Origin: Shinisaurus crocodilurus
Lineage: Eukaryota; Chordata; Lepidosauria; Squamata; Shinisauridae
Direction of reading: 5' to 3'
Length of the DNA stretch: 64,000 nt
NCBI GenBank assembly: GCA_021292165.1
Contig: CM037880.1
Coordinates: 212,426,942-212,490,941, forward strand
Part shown: piece after piece, positions 29,582-39,171 of the stretch
Numbering within the stretch: the stretch's first letter is position 1
Layout of the letters: every line of letters starts with the position of its first letter
The notes under the pieces: model-generated
Databases searched by the model: none
The model's input: the letters and a program-made list of their open reading frames with translations, nothing else
What the model was told of the DNA's origin: nothing
Program-made: the position numbers and the translations under genes

Positions 29582-31099
29582 ATGGATAGTCTGAGCCAAG
29601 AGCAAGTGGAGCTAGCGAGCAGCCCAGAAACCCCAACCCAGACCTCCACAATGGAGTGGGTGGTGCGGCCAAAGACGGCAAGGCAGGAAGGGGGGGAAGC
29701 CCCCTCACAGTTGTTAGGAAGGCAGGGACCCAAGCAGTGGGGTAGCCCCAACCTTACCAGTAGCGGCCGGAGAAGCGAGATAAGGGACCCAGAGGCGGAA
29801 GAGGACCTCGGCAGAAGGGTTACTGATGGAGCCATGGGGGGAGGAGGGTTGGATGCCCTCTTTCCCCAACTCAATTGGCAACAAGCCAAGGAGTTGATGC
29901 AGCATCAACAAGAGATGCTACAGATGCAGCTAGAGTTGGCCAGGCTGACCAGGGGCACCAGACAAGGGGGAACCCCTGCATCCCAGGGTGGGGGCACCAC
30001 AACCCCCAAATGGGACAGGAAGCAATTCCCCACCTACCAGTCGGGACAGGATGTACTGATCTTTTTCACCCTGTTCGAGGCTGCCTGCGTAAAGCAGAAG
30101 GTGCCAGACAACTTAAGGATGTCCGCCCTGAAGACGCAAGTCAGCGGGGAACTGGCTGATCTTTTGGGCATCCACACCCAAACCGCTCCCTTAGACTATG
30201 GAGCGTTCAAAGAAGCGGTGAGAGAGAGGTTTGCCCTCACTGCTGAGCATTGTCGCCGTAAATTTCGTTACGGGCGGCCTAATCCAGGGGACACGTATGC
30301 CTCCTGGATGGCGCACCTGGGGCAGGTGTGGGACGCATGGATCGGGGCCACCGGGAGGACCTCCTTGGCGGAGGTGCGGGAGCTCCTGATCCAAGAACAA
30401 TTCTGTGCCACTATCCCTGAGGACCTAGCTACGGCAGTGCGGGATCGGGACCCCCCAAATTGTAGGGAAATGGGCAAGTTGGCCGACCAAATGGGACTGT
30501 ATCGGCAGCCCAAAGGACCCAAGGGGGGTAACCTCAGTCATGGCGGGACCAAGGGAAGTGTGGAGAAGGGCAACCCCAAACCTCGGGAGGGAGCCCTAGG
30601 CAAGCCCAAGGACAACCCCGGCACCAGTGGATGTTTCTATTGTAAAGAACCGGGGCACCTCAAGAGGAGCTGCCCCAAACTGATCGCAAAGAACCGCCAC
30701 GCCAAGACATCGCCGGGCAAGGTGGGGAGGATGCTTGCGCCGGAGTCCCGCGAACCGGAGGAGCACGAGGAGGATCAGCAGTCCAGCTCGTCCCTCGAGG
30801 GAGACGGTGAGGATGCGGCGCGGTCCCTGAGGAGCGGAGGACAGCATTCGCTGGGGGCCATCTCGCAGGCATCATTGATGCGCATTGCCTCCCCAGAGCA
30901 GCTGCGGTGGAGCCAGGACAAATTCTGTGAGTCCATCTCTGTAAACAATGTTTCCCAGGTGGGGTATAGAGACACTGGGGCGGACATCACTGCTTTACCT
31001 CGAAGTAAGGTAAAGAAGAGACAGTTGCTAAAGGGGCGCACCTGTGCCATAAAGCCCTATAACTCTCCCAACATAGCCGTCCCCCTCGCCCGGGTCTAG
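29582..31099 (+). CDS. gag-pro: Gag and protease N-terminal part of a gag-pol frame
   Basis: 505 codons. The ATG has a good context (A at -3, G at +4) and lies 85 nt after the primer-binding site. Order: Gln-rich predicted coiled coil (about residues 98-125); capsid (about 145-305), whose second half (222-305) contains ELLIQEQFCATIPEDL and resembles the SCAN domain; CCHC zinc knuckle C-x2-C-x4-H-x4-C at 351-364; an acidic Ser-rich linker (about 385-410); and the aspartic protease active site DTGA at 464-467. Gag would assemble the particle and the protease would mature it. The frame stops at TAG (31,097-31,099) inside the protease domain. The rest of that domain (IIIGNDVAF) follows in the same frame, so the stop is a lesion, not the gene end. 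Confidence 0.85.
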   Translation: MDSLSQEQVELASSPETPTQTSTMEWVVRPKTARQEGGEAPSQLLGRQGPKQWGSPNLTSSGRRSEIRDPEAEEDLGRRVTDGAMGGGGLDALFPQLNWQQAKELMQHQQEMLQMQLELARLTRGTRQGGTPASQGGGTTTPKWDRKQFPTYQSGQDVLIFFTLFEAACVKQKVPDNLRMSALKTQVSGELADLLGIHTQTAPLDYGAFKEAVRERFALTAEHCRRKFRYGRPNPGDTYASWMAHLGQVWDAWIGATGRTSLAEVRELLIQEQFCATIPEDLATAVRDRDPPNCREMGKLADQMGLYRQPKGPKGGNLSHGGTKGSVEKGNPKPREGALGKPKDNPGTSGCFYCKEPGHLKRSCPKLIAKNRHAKTSPGKVGRMLAPESREPEEHEEDQQSSSSLEGDGEDAARSLRSGGQHSLGAISQASLMRIASPEQLRWSQDKFCESISVNNVSQVGYRDTGADITALPRSKVKKRQLLKGRTCAIKPYNSPNIAVPLARV

Positions 31100-32875
31100 G
31101 TCAAGTACAGGGGGTGGGAAGGGGAGATGGACGTTATAGTGCATGGCCAGCAAGAATGGGGAATCATCATTGGGAACGACGTTGCGTTCCGGGCTGCCCA
31201 GGTCAAGGTGGGGGTGGTGACCCGGCGTCGGGCCAACCAAGCCCCTGACCCGCAGCCTCCCAGGCCCCCGAGCCCGCCTCCCGGTCGCGGTAAAGCGGCC
31301 CCGGCAGCGGCAGCCAGCCGTCCCCCGCCGCTCCCCCCAGTTGTGGGGGAGGACGAAGACCCCGGGGGGTTCGCGCCAATGACCCGTGATTTTGGGACTC
31401 AGAAGGCGTTTCAAGAAGAGCAGCAGAGCGACCCATCCCTCCAGGGATGTCGGGATCGGACCAGTCAAGGGCCCGGGGTAGGAGACCAGTCCGAACGCTT
31501 TTTGTGGGAGGCGGGAGCCCTCTACAGAGAATTCTGCCCAAAGACGGGACAGGGTCCCCAACCAAAGAAGAGACAATTAGTTGTGCCTGCGAGGTACCGC
31601 CAGGCTGTACTACAACTGGCCCACGATGTGGCGTGGGGAGGGCACTTAGGACAGAAACGGACTCTGGTTAGGGTGACAGAGGGGTTCTACTGGCCCATGG
31701 TGGCAAATGAGGTGCAAGAGTATTGCCGGTCCTGCGATGTCTGCCAGCGGGTGGGGCATAACCGAGACCATCCTAAAGCCCCCCTGCAACCCCTACCCAT
31801 TGTGGGCATCCCCTTTGAAAGAATAGGGATAGATATCGTGAGACCCTTGAATCCCCCCACCAAGACGGAGAAGAAGTTTATATTGACTGTGGTTGACTTT
31901 GCCACCCGTTATGCAGAGGCTTTTGCTTTAGCCTCCATTTCCGCCACCAGCCTGGCTAAGACTCTCCTCTCTCTTTTCGCCCGCCTAGGAATGCCCCACA
32001 CGGTGGTTTCGGACTGCGGCACGGGCTTCGTGTCCAAACTGTTTAAAAAATTGTGGGAACTGGGGGGGGTAGAGCACCTGACTTCAGTGCCATACCACCA
32101 CGAGACCAATGGGTTGGTGGAGCGTTTCAACCAGACTCTAGAAAAGATGATCAGGGCATACGCGGCGAAGCACCCTGGGACTTGAGATCAAGCCCTCCCC
32201 TACTTGTTATTTGCCTACCGGAACTCCCCCCAAGAAAGCCTGGGATTCTCCCCCAACGAACTGATGTTTGGGAGGGAGCTCCGGGGACCTTTGGCTCTGT
32301 TGCGGGCGGAATGGGAGGGGGTTGCCGCAAAAGCCTCCGTGCCGGTGCATACGTTCATGCAACACCTCCAGACTGTCCTTCGGGAGGTGAGAGAGACGGC
32401 GCAGCAGCATCTCGAAACAGCCCAGCAGCGGCAGAGCGCGTGGTACAACCGGACGGCTGTGCCACAGACTTTCGAAGTGGGGGACCAGGTGTTAGTACTG
32501 CGCCCCCAAAAGACGGACAAACTGTGCTTAAAGTGGGAGGGCCCAAAGACCGTCATTGGAAGGTCGGGAGAGGTAAACTACCAGGTGGCCTTCCCGGGGC
32601 AGCCGGGGAGGCAGAAAGTTTTCCATGTAAATATGCTGAAACTGTATGTAGAACGCGGGACGAAGGTGGGGGGAGTACAAGAGTGTGTGGAACCGGGAGA
32701 CCCAGATGGGGGGGTTGTTGGCCGAGTGGGGGGAAGGGGGAGGAATGGAGGAGATCAAACTGTCCCCCTCCCTGTCCGAACAGCAGCGACAGCAGATCAC
32801 CCAGGTCTTAGAAGAATTTCAGCCCATGTTCTCAGACCGACCGAGATGCACCACACTCACACAACACACCATTGA
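31100..32875 (+). pseudogene. pol (IN): Protease C-terminus and integrase (upstream of RT)
   Basis: Same frame as gag. After the protease remainder comes a Pro-rich linker (about 31,215-31,370), then an HHCC zinc domain (His at 31,622 and 31,643, Cys at 31,733 and 31,742). The catalytic core follows: Asp at 31,832, Asp at 32,012 and Glu at 32,120, spacing D-x59-D-x35-E. The C-terminal region contains KWEGPKTVIGRSGEVNYQV, a GPY/F-like module, and FHVNMLKLYV near 32,620. A TGA at 32,183-32,185 interrupts the core just after the catalytic Glu, at a position where integrases of this type usually have Trp. Integrase would join the cDNA to host DNA. Its location before RT is the unusual point. Confidence 0.88.
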
Positions 32876-34166
32876 CACAGGGGATAGCCCCCCCATACAG
32901 TCCCTACCCTACCAGGCGGTGGGGCCTCATGCCCAAGTCGTGGCCGAGGAGGTACAAGCCATGCTGGACTTGAGAGTCATTGTGCCCAGCTCGAGCCCCT
33001 GGTCCTCCCCGATCGTATTAGTAGCCAAAAAGGATGGGGGTGTCCGGTTCTGCGTAGACTACCGGAAAATAAACAAGGTGACCGTCCCGGACCCCTACCC
33101 CATTCCCAACATGGATGTGCTGCTGGAGAGGCTGGGGGGGGCTAAGTACATCACCACCCTAGATCTGACAAAGGGGTATTGGCAGGTTCCGCTCGATGCG
33201 GACGCTGCCTTGAAATCTGCTTTCATGACCCACCTAGAGTTGTTCCAATTCACCACCCTCCCGTTTGGGGTCCGCAATGGTCCGGCTACCTTCCAGAGGT
33301 TGGTAAACGGAATGTTAAATGGGCTGGGGGAGTTCGCCTGCGCGTACCTAGACGACATCGCCATTTTCAGTTCCACCTGAGAGCAGCATTTGCAACATGT
33401 CCGCCAGGTGTTTCAAAGGATTCAAGGTGCTGGGTTGACGGTAAAGGCAAAGAAATGCCAGGTTGGGAGGGGGGAGGTAGAGTATCTGAGACACAAGGTA
33501 GGGGGAGGTAGTGTCAAGCCCCTAGAAGCCAAGATAGAATCAGTGCGCACCTAGCCCCAACCCCAGACGAAAAAGCAAGTCCAAGCTTTTTTAAGGCTGG
33601 CTGGCTATTATCGTAAATTCGTGCCCCATTTTAGCCAGCTAGCCGCCCCCCTGACTGACTTGTGCAAGAAGCGGCAACCCGTTAAGGTCCAATAGTCAGC
33701 CGCTTGCCAGGCAGCGTTTGAGAGACTGAAAGCCTGCTTGATGGCAGCCCCTGTGCTGCAAGCCCCAGACTTTGAAGCCCCTTTTGTTCTGCAGACAGAT
33801 GCCTCGGAAGCGGGGATGGGAGCCGTCTTGCTGCAAGAACGACCAGGGCAGGGGCTGTGCCCGGTTGCCTTTTTAAGTAAAAAACTTCTGCCTCGGGAGC
33901 GGAACTTGGCCACTGTCGAGAAAGAGTGCCTCGCAATAGTGTGGGCAGTGACCAAGCTTCGCCCCTATCTGTAGGGCCGCCGGTTCCGACTGCAGACCGA
34001 CCATTCCCCCTTGTGCTGGCTGGATAGGGTGAAGGGGTCCAACCAGAAGCTCTTACGGTGGAGTTTAGCCCTGCAAGATTTTGATTTTTTAGTAAAACAC
34101 ATTAAGGGTAAGGACAACATCGTGGCAGATGGGTTGTCCCGGGCTTTCTCAATAAGAGACAGTTAG
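32652..34166 (+). pseudogene. pol (RT-RH): Reverse transcriptase and RNase H, broken by four stops
   Basis: Frame +1 relative to integrase; open from 32,652. RT shows VLVAKKDGGVRFCVDYRKIN, TTLDLTKGYWQVPL, LPFGVRNGPATFQ and the catalytic YLDD (33,345-33,356). After the RT connection, RNase H shows LQTDASEAGMGAVLL (Asp at 33,798) and LQTDHSPLCWLD (Asp at 33,999). In-frame stops lie at 33,378-33,380 (TGA), 33,552-33,554, 33,693-33,695 and 33,972-33,974 (TAG). The natural end is TAG 34,164-34,166. At the first three of these sites related elements commonly carry Trp. Gly-to-Arg changes at 33,489 and 33,594 hit conserved positions. The gene cannot produce a complete enzyme. Confidence 0.88.
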
Positions 34167-34206
34167 ATAGAGATTGGGGTGGTGGACCCCAATGCCATCT
34201 TTCCCC

Positions 34207-34217
34207 AAATGGGAGGG
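34207..34217 (+). promoter_or_regulatory. Polypurine tract
   Basis: AAATGGGAGGG directly abuts the 3' LTR, the expected place for plus-strand priming. The only non-purine is one T. Confidence 0.75.
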
Positions 34218-34957
34218 TGTGGAGAAAGCCCAGAAATCAATATACACACACACACACACACATCTTTCCCCAAAGGAGGGGGCCGGGGGAGGAGGGATGA
34301 GGTCACCAGGGAGTAGCCAGACAAGCCATCAGCCCCAACAAAGGAAGACCTCGGCAGAGATCCACAACCGTCCAGGAAGGGCCATCAAGGACCATCAGCA
34401 CAAAGGGCAGCCTCGAAGAGCTGCAAAGGTTTCCCTACGTCACCTTCTTCCCGGGCAGGAATAAGCCTATCTGCACGAAGGGGCAGGCATAAGCCCCCAC
34501 CTGACCTAGGGGGCGGGGGGAGAGCGGGGAATCCGGGGTAGAAAACCCCTCTCCCGTCCCAGTCCGGGTTGTTGGGAACCACGGGGCCAGATCTTCCTAA
34601 GCACCAGCCGCCCAGGCACTCCGTTCTCCGCTAGGAAGCGCCGATCGAGAGCTGGGCTGAAACTGACTAGAGTATTGTCTTTGATGTAAGTAGAGTGACC
34701 TGAATGTAACCTGCTAGCCGCGGAGCCCGCTCATTGGATAAGACGCGAGTCAACTAAGGTTTTGTTGACTGTAAACGTATTCTTAGAAGACTGGTAATTC
34801 CGACCTAATCATTGTATAAACAAATAAAGAGCCTTATTTGGGCATACAAAGGCGTGTGGTCTTTCCGATTGAACTGCGAGCCGACACGAGCTGTATTGCT
34901 CTGCCGGTTAACCCTAGAGTTGCCGAACTCACGCAAAGGATCCGGTTGCTGATCCTT

Positions 34958-34961
<4 letters not shown>
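34218..34961 (+). repeat. 3' LTR, 744 bp
   Basis: Same length and ends as the 5' LTR. Carries C at the six variable sites (34,336, 34,363, 34,435, 34,451, 34,565, 34,597). Confidence 0.95.
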
Positions 34962-34998
<37 letters not shown>

Positions 34999-35135
34999 TT
35001 TTGGCCACACCCCTTTGTCTTGGGGCCCATCCCGTTTGCCTTTGGCCCTGCCCACCCCTGGAATGCGGCCCCTGAGAACTTCTCCAAAATTGAATTTGGC
35101 CCTTCAGCTGAAAGAAGTTCCTCATCCCTGCCATA
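34962..35135 (+). repeat. (TA)n and right part of the split family K repeat
   Basis: TATAT duplication continues into (TA)n to about 34,994. Family K then resumes with GTATTTTTGGCCACACCCC and AAATTGAATTTGGCCCTTCA, matching the end of 19,408-19,735. Confidence 0.75.
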
Positions 35136-35414
35136 GAATGACAGTTCCTGGTGTTCTTTTGAGGAGGGGGAGGGAGAGCCGATTTTAGCCTTATGCTATA
35201 ATTAGGGTACTATTGATTGTGTTGAGACACCTCCATTTTCAATCAGCAGATAGACATCACACAGTTGGGGAGGAAAAAATCCTATGCATGCCTTTCTTCT
35301 AATGTGTCCTAATGTGTTTGTGGGGGAGCGGGAAGGCTCAGCCCTGTGTGGATTCTGTTCAGTCCATCTCTGCGACCTCCTCAATATTGGCTGAGAAGAG
35401 CTGGAGCTCAGAAT
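35136..35414. other. Unassigned spacer
   Basis: No supported feature. Confidence 0.4.
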
Positions 35415-36110
35415 TCCAGCAGGCACATTTTCCCCGTTTCCAGTTCATTTGGCCACCAATCATGAAGCAGCAGCAAGGCGCAAGTTAACCGATGAATCTG
35501 ATGATGAGTCAGCTCGATAGAAGCTATAAAACTCCTATTAGTATAATGCTATGTTTAATTAGGGTACAAAACTGCACTCTTGTCGCCTTTGATAAACACT
35601 TGTGAAAGAGTCTGGTATGCCTGCTCAGATCAGAAAACTGGCTATCTTGAGTGAATAAAAGATCCGTTGGGCTTGAAAAGAGTAGATCAAAAAGTAGAAG
35701 AAGGCATTTTATCATACAGAGCAGGACAGGGAAGGTAAGATTTCATAGATCATAGAGTTGGAAGGAGCCTACAAGGCTATCGAGTCCAACCCCCTGCAGC
35801 CCTGCTCAATGCAGGAAACTAGAGGAGGGGCCTCCCATCCAAGTAATAACCAGGCCTGACCCTGCTTAGCTTTCCACACTCAGACAACCTGAGCAGGATG
35901 TAACACTCAACAGAGCAATCATAAGCCCAGTTTCCAATGGCTAAAGGGGGTTATGATGGGATAGGGGTGTCCCTCCACCAGTGGACAGGAACTCCGCCCT
36001 GACTTCTAGGGAGGGCACATCCACCCCAGTGGTCCTCAGCATGCCCACAGAAAGCTCCATGACTGTAGATCTTCCACCAGCAGTGTCTCTGCTGATGGTA
36101 GGTTCCAAAA
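35415..36110 (+). repeat. Family M repeat, 5' portion, carrying a 5S SINE
   Basis: Closely matches 47,310-47,815 in the same orientation (AAAACTCCTATTAGTATAAT, GAGTCTGGTATGCCTGCTCA, CCAGTGGACAGGAACTC, GCTCCATGACTGTAGATCTT). The 5S SINE at 35,742-35,896 interrupts it and is absent from the other copy, although a short segment there differs too. Confidence 0.75.
35742..35896 (-). mobile_element. 5S-rRNA-derived SINE with CR1-like tail (head truncated)
   Basis: CATAGAGTTGGAAGGAGCC tail, then the 5S-like block near 35,850. The head ends at CAACCTGAGCAGG, shorter than at 26,608. Confidence 0.75.
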
Positions 36111-36440
36111 CAGGGCATTCTAGGGGTAGAGTGTCTGCTAGATGGACCCAAGGCCCTTTTTGGCCCTAAAGGTTTCCAGAATCTGTTCCCTCATGTACGC
36201 TAGCCTAGGTATTTCCCCTCCAACTGGAAGCAATGTGGGGAGAACTGCCATAGAGGAAATTAAAAAAATAAATAATTATCTGCCTTGGCCAGTGTGAGCA
36301 GGCATGGCTTTGGGAATGGCATAGCATCCACCACTTCTCTCCCTTCCACACCCTGTTCAGGAATGCTCTGTTAATTTTCCATCTCTTACATGTAAGAGGA
36401 GGAGGAGGAGGAGGTACTTGCAGATTAGGTCAAGTTCTGC
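36111..36440. other. Unassigned spacer
   Basis: An (AGG)n run near 36,398-36,412; otherwise nothing supported. Confidence 0.4.
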
Positions 36441-36447
36441 TTGCCCC

Positions 36448-36585
36448 AACGGCCCAACCTGATGCCCTCCAGGTGTGTTGGACTACAATTCCCATCATCC
36501 CTAGGCACCATGGCCAGGGATGGCTGGGAGTTGCAGCCCAACACATCTAGACGGTGCTGAGTTGGAGAAGGCTGAACAAAGTAAC
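36448..36585. mobile_element. Diverged palindromic hAT MITE (family A-like)
   Basis: CCAACCTGATGCCCTCCAGG at the left, GGACTACAATTCCCATCATC, and an inverted right half (TGGCTGGGAGTTGCAGCCCA). Ends are eroded. Confidence 0.6.
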
Positions 36586-37019
36586 ACTTAAAGATATGCA
36601 ACCATATATAGTGTAGGTAATATTATATAATGATGGTCTAAGGGAATATAAAAATTTTGACATCAGAAGAATATGATATCGGGGGGGGGGGGAATTAGGA
36701 ATTAAAATCCCAATATGGGTCCCACCACCTGCCCCCTGGTGAATAACTCCATTTTCTCTCCTAGATCAAATGCTTTATTCTTTCCGTTGAGTATACTGAG
36801 GCTGGAGAGTGACTATCCTTTTAAACGATAGTTGAAAGTATGATACAAGTGGCATTTCCTGCAATATATTTGCAATCCTATGCAATCCTATACATGTCTA
36901 CTCAGACATTATGCCCATTGATTTCAGTGGGTCATACTCCCAGGTAACTGAATCTAGGATTGTAGGAGTCATTCATTTTACCTTCTGTGATCAAACAAGG
37001 TTTGCAAGTAGTTCAAGTA

Positions 37020-37020
<1 letters not shown>
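36586..37020. other. Unassigned spacer
   Basis: A G run at 36,681-36,691. TTGATTTCAGTGGG near 36,920 resembles common reptile repeat ends but is too short to assign. Confidence 0.4.

Positions 37021-37053
<33 letters not shown>
37021..37053. repeat. (CA)n microsatellite
   Basis: About 15 CA repeats. Confidence 0.9.
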
Positions 37054-37054
<1 letters not shown>

Positions 37055-37070
37055 AATCACCCATACACAT

Positions 37071-37320
37071 CAGGGCCGGCCCAAGACATTTTGCTGCCTG
37101 AGGCAAAGAACAAGATGGCGCCCCCTCCTATTCCATGTACAAAAGTCAGCTGGACTGGCAACTGAATCTTTCTTCAACACTGGCAATGGCACAGCATCCT
37201 AGACTGCACCTAAAGGCAGCAGGCTACCTTAGGGGGCACAGGGCAGGTCACATGACCCACAGCTCTTCTGCCACCTCCCAACATCTGCCGCCTGAGGCAA
37301 CTGCCTCACTCTGCCTAATG
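37071..37320. mobile_element. Family E hAT-type element, right end missing
   Basis: Starts CAGGGCCGGCCCAAGAC. ATACACAT (37,063-37,070) and GTACACAT (37,321-37,328) flank it. Compared with 55,997-56,394 it lacks the last ~14 bp, exactly up to the duplication. Confidence 0.65.
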
Positions 37321-37554
37321 GTACACATGCATCTTTCCCAGCCCTCCTCCTCAGATTATCCATGCAGATCAGTAGAGGGGAAGGGCATTTTTCCTACCCG
37401 GGACTGAGAAAAGGGCTTACCTCCCATCTGCAAGAGATCAGGCACTGGGGCAAGGGAAAGGGGAAAGAAGCTTGTGGGGGGCAGATGGGGAACCCTGCAG
37501 ACCATATTTGGCCCACGGGCCAGAGGTACTCCATGCCTGGCTTAACACTTTGCA

Positions 37555-37775
37555 GTGTTCAAAGCTCATCACCTGTGTTACCCAGCTATGGTCCTTACAA
37601 CAACCCTGAAAGGTGAGTCGATAATATTATTATCCCCCATATTTCAGGTGGAAGAGGGGAGACTAAGGCTGAGAGAGAAGGCCTTGCCTTAGGACACCTA
37701 GTAGTGGGTTCATGGCAGAGACAAGATCCAAACTGGGCCCTTCCTTATACGCAGCTCCATCTCTTCGCTGCGATG
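37555..37775 (+). mobile_element. MIR-like (CORE) SINE remnant
   Basis: Order and wording follow MIR: ACAACAACCCTGAAAGGTGA, ATTATTATCCCCCATATTTC, a GAGACTAAGGCTGAGAGAG block, GGACACCTAGTAGTGG and AAGATCCAAACTGGG. Old and diverged. Confidence 0.65.
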
Positions 37776-38765
37776 CTACTCTCTGTGCACATTAGCTTTG
37801 CAAGGGAAAGAGTCCCCTAAGCTGTTACTCTTACCAAGGATCGTAAGGAGTAATATGACTTAGGTACGTGTGTGTTACCATCCTGCCCCTATGCATTTTA
37901 CCTATTGGAAATGCATCTCATTTATTTCAATGGCACTTCCTTTCTTCAGCCAGCTCCGCTTAACATGGCTACCTAAGGGGATGAGGGGGGGGGGAAGCAA
38001 AAAAAAAAAAAGCAGGGCAGTGAATTTGTCCCTGTTCTAACATTTATTATGGCCCCATTTTTAATTTGAGATTTGTTTGGTTGCTTCTTGGTCTTCTCGG
38101 ATCAACTTGTAGAACAATTCAAAGCATGCTGGTCGAAGCAAAGCTCAGATTAAGGCATTAAGATGCCTCAAGAGCATTCTTGATTGTTCCCATGTGGAAA
38201 AACAATACACCTTTTTATGAGGGCCCCTCATCATCCTCGGCAATACATTTTCCCTTCTCCCAACCCCATTGTCATGGAGATACATGCATGCAGGATATTG
38301 CCCGTGGATAATAAAAAAAAGAACCTTGCATGCAAAATAAAAAGGCGAAGAAGGAGATGGACCGGAGGGGGAAATTAAAGCCTTAGATTTTTTTAAATAC
38401 TTACAGGATTACTATTTTTTCCCCCAACAAAAGATTTGGATCACTATCTTAGAAGAGGATTGTGTGAGCTCTGATTGAATTATTCTGTGCCTATGCTCCT
38501 GGCATTTATTGCATGAAGCTGCTTAATAATGTCGCCAGAAGCCACGTCTCCAAAAGCCTGCTGTTGAAGTTGATTTTGTTCAAATAAGTGGCGCTACTCA
38601 AAGCAGTGCGTGCTCTTTGCTTGCATTGATTTGGCTTAAGTCGATCCCTTTTGATCCTGCAAAGACGAGGCATGTAGTTCCCTTGACTGCGTTTCGAGGG
38701 AGTGTGCCGGCAGACACCTTTGTGCGCCTCCATGGAAAGAGACGATCATTCTTTAGAGAGCGTTT
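37776..38765. other. Unassigned spacer
   Basis: Poly(A) near 37,999-38,011. No gene or clear repeat. Confidence 0.4.
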
Positions 38766-38773
38766 GGGAGGTA

Positions 38774-39020
38774 CAGCCATGCCTTGGATTGAGAGCATAA
38801 TTCGTTCCGGAAACGTGCTTGTGATCCAAAACACTCTTATATCAAAACGAAATCCCCCCAAAAAATTTGTACAGAGATTTTTTAATTTAAGCTGTAATAC
38901 AGTACTTGTATTGCAAGACGTTGCTTGTATATCAAGTTAAAAAAAATTAAATATTTGAAAATTTGCTTGTCTTGCAAAACGCTCTCAAACCAAGTTACTT
39001 GCAATCCAACGGTATTACTG
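38774..39020. mobile_element. Tigger/Tc1-mariner-type MITE, 247 bp
   Basis: TA at 38,772-38,773 and 39,021-39,022. Same family and orientation as 24,437-24,686. Confidence 0.8.
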
Positions 39021-39171
39021 TAGTCTGAAAGAGAGGCCGCTGACCATGAGTTGGGCCCTCATTCCACATTCGCCGCTGGTAAACAGGGTTTGCAGGAATT
39101 TTGTACTGTGTCAGGAACATCGTGCCAAGCCAGTCCGACCACCTGCAAGAAAAGAACAGAGGATGTGTGAC

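Larger units (their letters stand above)
28735..34961 (+). mobile_element. Complete Gmr1-type Ty3/gypsy LTR retrotransposon, 6,227 bp
   Basis: The element has two 744-bp LTRs (TG...CA), a 5-bp TATAT duplication at 28,730-28,734 and 34,962-34,966, a tRNA-Leu primer-binding site, gag, protease, integrase, reverse transcriptase, RNase H and a purine tract. The protein motifs are Ty3/gypsy, but integrase precedes RT. That order is known from the Gmr1 group (first described in Atlantic cod) and otherwise characterises Ty1/copia. The LTRs differ at 6 of 744 positions, so insertion was recent. Six in-frame stops and one frameshift make this copy non-autonomous. There is no envelope gene. Confidence 0.93.

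Noticed and set aside
28735..34961. Classifying the LTR element as Ty1/copia from its domain order
   Set aside because: RT motifs (LPFGVRNGPATFQ, YLDD), the CCHC Gag, the D-x35-E core and the GPY/F-like C-terminus are Ty3/gypsy type. The order alone is explained by the Gmr1 group.
28735..34961. Possible endogenous retrovirus with envelope
   Set aside because: RNase H ends at 34,166, only about 50 bp before the 3' LTR. There is no room for an envelope gene.
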